Origin: Phycisphaerales bacterium
GTDB taxonomy: Bacteria > Planctomycetota > Phycisphaerae > Phycisphaerales > SM1A02
Length of the DNA: 64,000 bases
Direction of reading: 5' to 3'
NCBI GenBank assembly: GCA_030749435.1
Contig: JASMKH010000001.1
Span: 62,001 to 126,000, forward strand
Shown: positions 62,666 to 64,000 of the stretch, piece after piece
Layout of the letters: every line of letters begins with the position of its first letter
Position numbering within the stretch: the first letter of the stretch is position 1
The notes under the pieces: model-generated
Databases searched by the model: none
Seen by the model: only the letters and a program-made list of their open reading frames with translations
Told to the model about the DNA's origin: nothing
Position numbers and translations under genes: made by a program

Positions 62666-63883
62666 TCAGTCACCGGTTGTGATTGTCGTGGTGTCCGCAG
62701 GCTGCGCTGCAGGCCTCATCCCGCGAATCCGAACGACGTTGCGTCCGGGATCCAGCAGCATGAACGGCCTCATCGGGTCGGTGGTGGGTCGAGCGTAGAC
62801 CGGGGTGTGGTCCACCCGCACCACGTTGCGAAGGTCGGAGAGGCTCTGCCAGTGGAGCCCGCGCGGAAGCGTCAGCAGGAAGTTTCCCCGGTCGTCATGG
62901 ACGGCGTCGATGGAGTCCGGGGCGAGCGAGACGAGTTGGTCGGAGTTGATTCCGGTCGGCATCCAGACGGTCATCCGCTGATGTACGGGGTGGTAGAAAA
63001 CGACCTCCTCCACGGGAGGCGGGGCCAGCCCCTGCACCAGTGTGAGGTTACCTGTGGCCGTGAAAGCGTCCCACCGAGAGGCGCCGGTCATGACCGGAAT
63101 CTGATGTGCGGGCGCCGCCAATGACTGGACGTCGGTGGCATCCATGGACACCAGACTCAAAACGCCCTCCGGCGTCAGTCGCCATACGGCGAGCCGCATG
63201 CTCCGCGGGCTCCATGATGGGAGCAGCCAGTCCGATCCATTCGAGGGAACTGCGAATTCGCGGCCGTCCTGCAACCGAACTGCCAGCGAAAACAGCCGCT
63301 GATCTCGTGAGCGTGTGGACCAGGCGAGGCGATTCTGCGGGCCAAGCGTTGGCGTCGTGTTGACCTGGTCGTCCTGGACGAGCCAGGCGATCGTTCCTGT
63401 GCGCCAGTCCACTTTGCCGATCCAGCGGGATCCGTCGGGCCGTGGTGATTCGACCAGGAATCCTTCGGCATCTGCCGCATTGGTCAGCAGCAGCGGCGCC
63501 GTCAGGGTCAACTGGTGCCGGGCACCGGAGAATCCGGGGAGCAGTTCCCAGATCTCGATCTGGCTCCCCTCGGGCGGGAGCGCCCCGTCTTGTGCCGTCA
63601 GGCTCGCGTTGCTTGGGGCGACGCCCGAAGCAGTTGCGATCCAGCGGCCTTCGGGGCTGGCAACCGGCATGACGGTGGCATTCCACGGGATGGCACCTAC
63701 CGTCCAGACTTCGCCCCGGAAGGCGCCTCTGGTCGCGTCGTTGATCTCACTTTGCCTTGCGGCGATGTCGTTGATGGCCTGCGCCTGGGAAGGCGTGAGC
63801 GTCGTGCGCTTCGGCCACTTTGACTCGTGGCAACCCGTGATCGTCACGGTTGCAGTGACCAGAATGCAGCAGACCAGCCTCAT
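62666..63883 (-). CDS. Lipoprotein with beta-propeller-like repeats
   Basis: 405 residues from ATG 63883 (GTG 63886 is in frame). MRLVCCILVTATVTITGC ends in a lipobox (TITGC). The rest is rich in short strand motifs such as SPEGRWIATASG, GSRWIGKVDWRTG and DWLLPSWSPRSMRLAVW that resemble WD40/TolB-like propeller blades. Function unknown. Its stop abuts the POT gene stop (62665). The start overlaps the end of an upstream gene by one base (TGATG). Confidence 0.7.
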   Translation of the reverse strand: MRLVCCILVTATVTITGCHESKWPKRTTLTPSQAQAINDIAARQSEINDATRGAFRGEVWTVGAIPWNATVMPVASPEGRWIATASGVAPSNASLTAQDGALPPEGSQIEIWELLPGFSGARHQLTLTAPLLLTNAADAEGFLVESPRPDGSRWIGKVDWRTGTIAWLVQDDQVNTTPTLGPQNRLAWSTRSRDQRLFSLAVRLQDGREFAVPSNGSDWLLPSWSPRSMRLAVWRLTPEGVLSLVSMDATDVQSLAAPAHQIPVMTGASRWDAFTATGNLTLVQGLAPPPVEEVVFYHPVHQRMTVWMPTGINSDQLVSLAPDSIDAVHDDRGNFLLTLPRGLHWQSLSDLRNVVRVDHTPVYARPTTDPMRPFMLLDPGRNVVRIRGMRPAAQPADTTTITTGD

Positions 63884-64000
63884 CACTCGCCGCCGTCTCC
63901 GTCGTCCGACTTCTCGCCACCGCGTGGCGTCAACTCGATGAGGCTCGGCTGGAAGGCGTCGATGTCGGTCTGGGTCTGCGACTCGCCGGGGAGGACGATG
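63883..64000 (-). CDS. Partial gene, C-terminal 38 residues visible
   Basis: The window edge cuts it. The visible end reads VLPGESQTQTDIDAFQPSLI, followed by a Gly/Asp-rich tail (RGGEKSDDGDGGE). The stop overlaps the downstream lipoprotein start. Product not identifiable. Confidence 0.55.
   Translation of the reverse strand, partial: IVLPGESQTQTDIDAFQPSLIELTPRGGEKSDDGDGGE

Overview
The window reads as a chromosome segment of a high-GC planctomycete, most likely of the class Phycisphaerae. This is inferred from family-level signs: secreted proteins ending in Phycisphaerae-style dockerin repeats (30648-31529, 35529-38678), a DUF2231/planctomycete-type cytochrome c protein (38942-39805), prepilin-like proteins, and conserved planctomycete hypothetical genes. 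No rRNA, insertion sequence, prophage or CRISPR array was seen. Genes are packed tightly, with many ATGA/GTGA/TGATG start-stop overlaps.

Region by region. 1-9135 (minus) is the ribosomal/RNA polymerase cluster rplK-rplA-rplJ-rplL-rpoB-rpoC (rpoC cut by the window edge). It is broken between rplL and rpoB by a terminator, an 11-copy short repeat array and a separate rpoB promoter. 9391-13914 (minus) holds an M20 amidohydrolase, a GGQ-domain release-factor-like protein coupled to tsaD, and an S41 protease. 14028-17537 (plus) holds hflX, a nuclease-like hypothetical protein and an M29 aminopeptidase, facing a large MMPL/RND exporter. 20320-24575 carries a stand-alone GspE-N/MshEN protein, tRNA-Phe, tRNA-His followed closely by a nitrilase gene, pckA and an HTH-receiver regulator. 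24661-28085 holds nadE and mutL. 28095-31825 (minus) is a run that starts with a cobalamin riboswitch and continues through a dockerin surface protein, a prepilin-like protein, a BFD-like [2Fe-2S] protein, moeA and moaD.

31977-41270 is mostly envelope and secreted functions: a HEAT-like repeat protein, tRNA-Thr, a LolA-like protein, a 1049-residue trypsin-like protease with Cys-rich repeats, a cytochrome c membrane protein, small lipoprotein and membrane proteins, YjbQ and a thioredoxin-like protein. 41414-45286 is an operon of sucC, a HAD phosphatase, a DUF418 protein and an unknown gene. 45305-50014 has an oxidoreductase-like gene, RNase P RNA, an M28 peptidase, and pgpA/pgsA. 50188-56771 is nuoJKLMN, the membrane half of complex I without nuoA-I. 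57670-62665 is a translationally coupled trio: a YyaL-type thioredoxin protein fused to a DsbD-alpha-like domain, a single-domain asparaginase, and a POT peptide transporter with a GspG-like insertion. The window ends with a lipoprotein and the tail of another gene.

The most notable candidates are the B12-riboswitch-led surface/prepilin/[2Fe-2S] cluster, the repeat array in front of rpoB, the YyaL-asparaginase-POT trio with its two unusual domain combinations, and a set of genes whose start codon lies only 6-9 nt after a -10-like hexamer, suggesting leaderless mRNAs.
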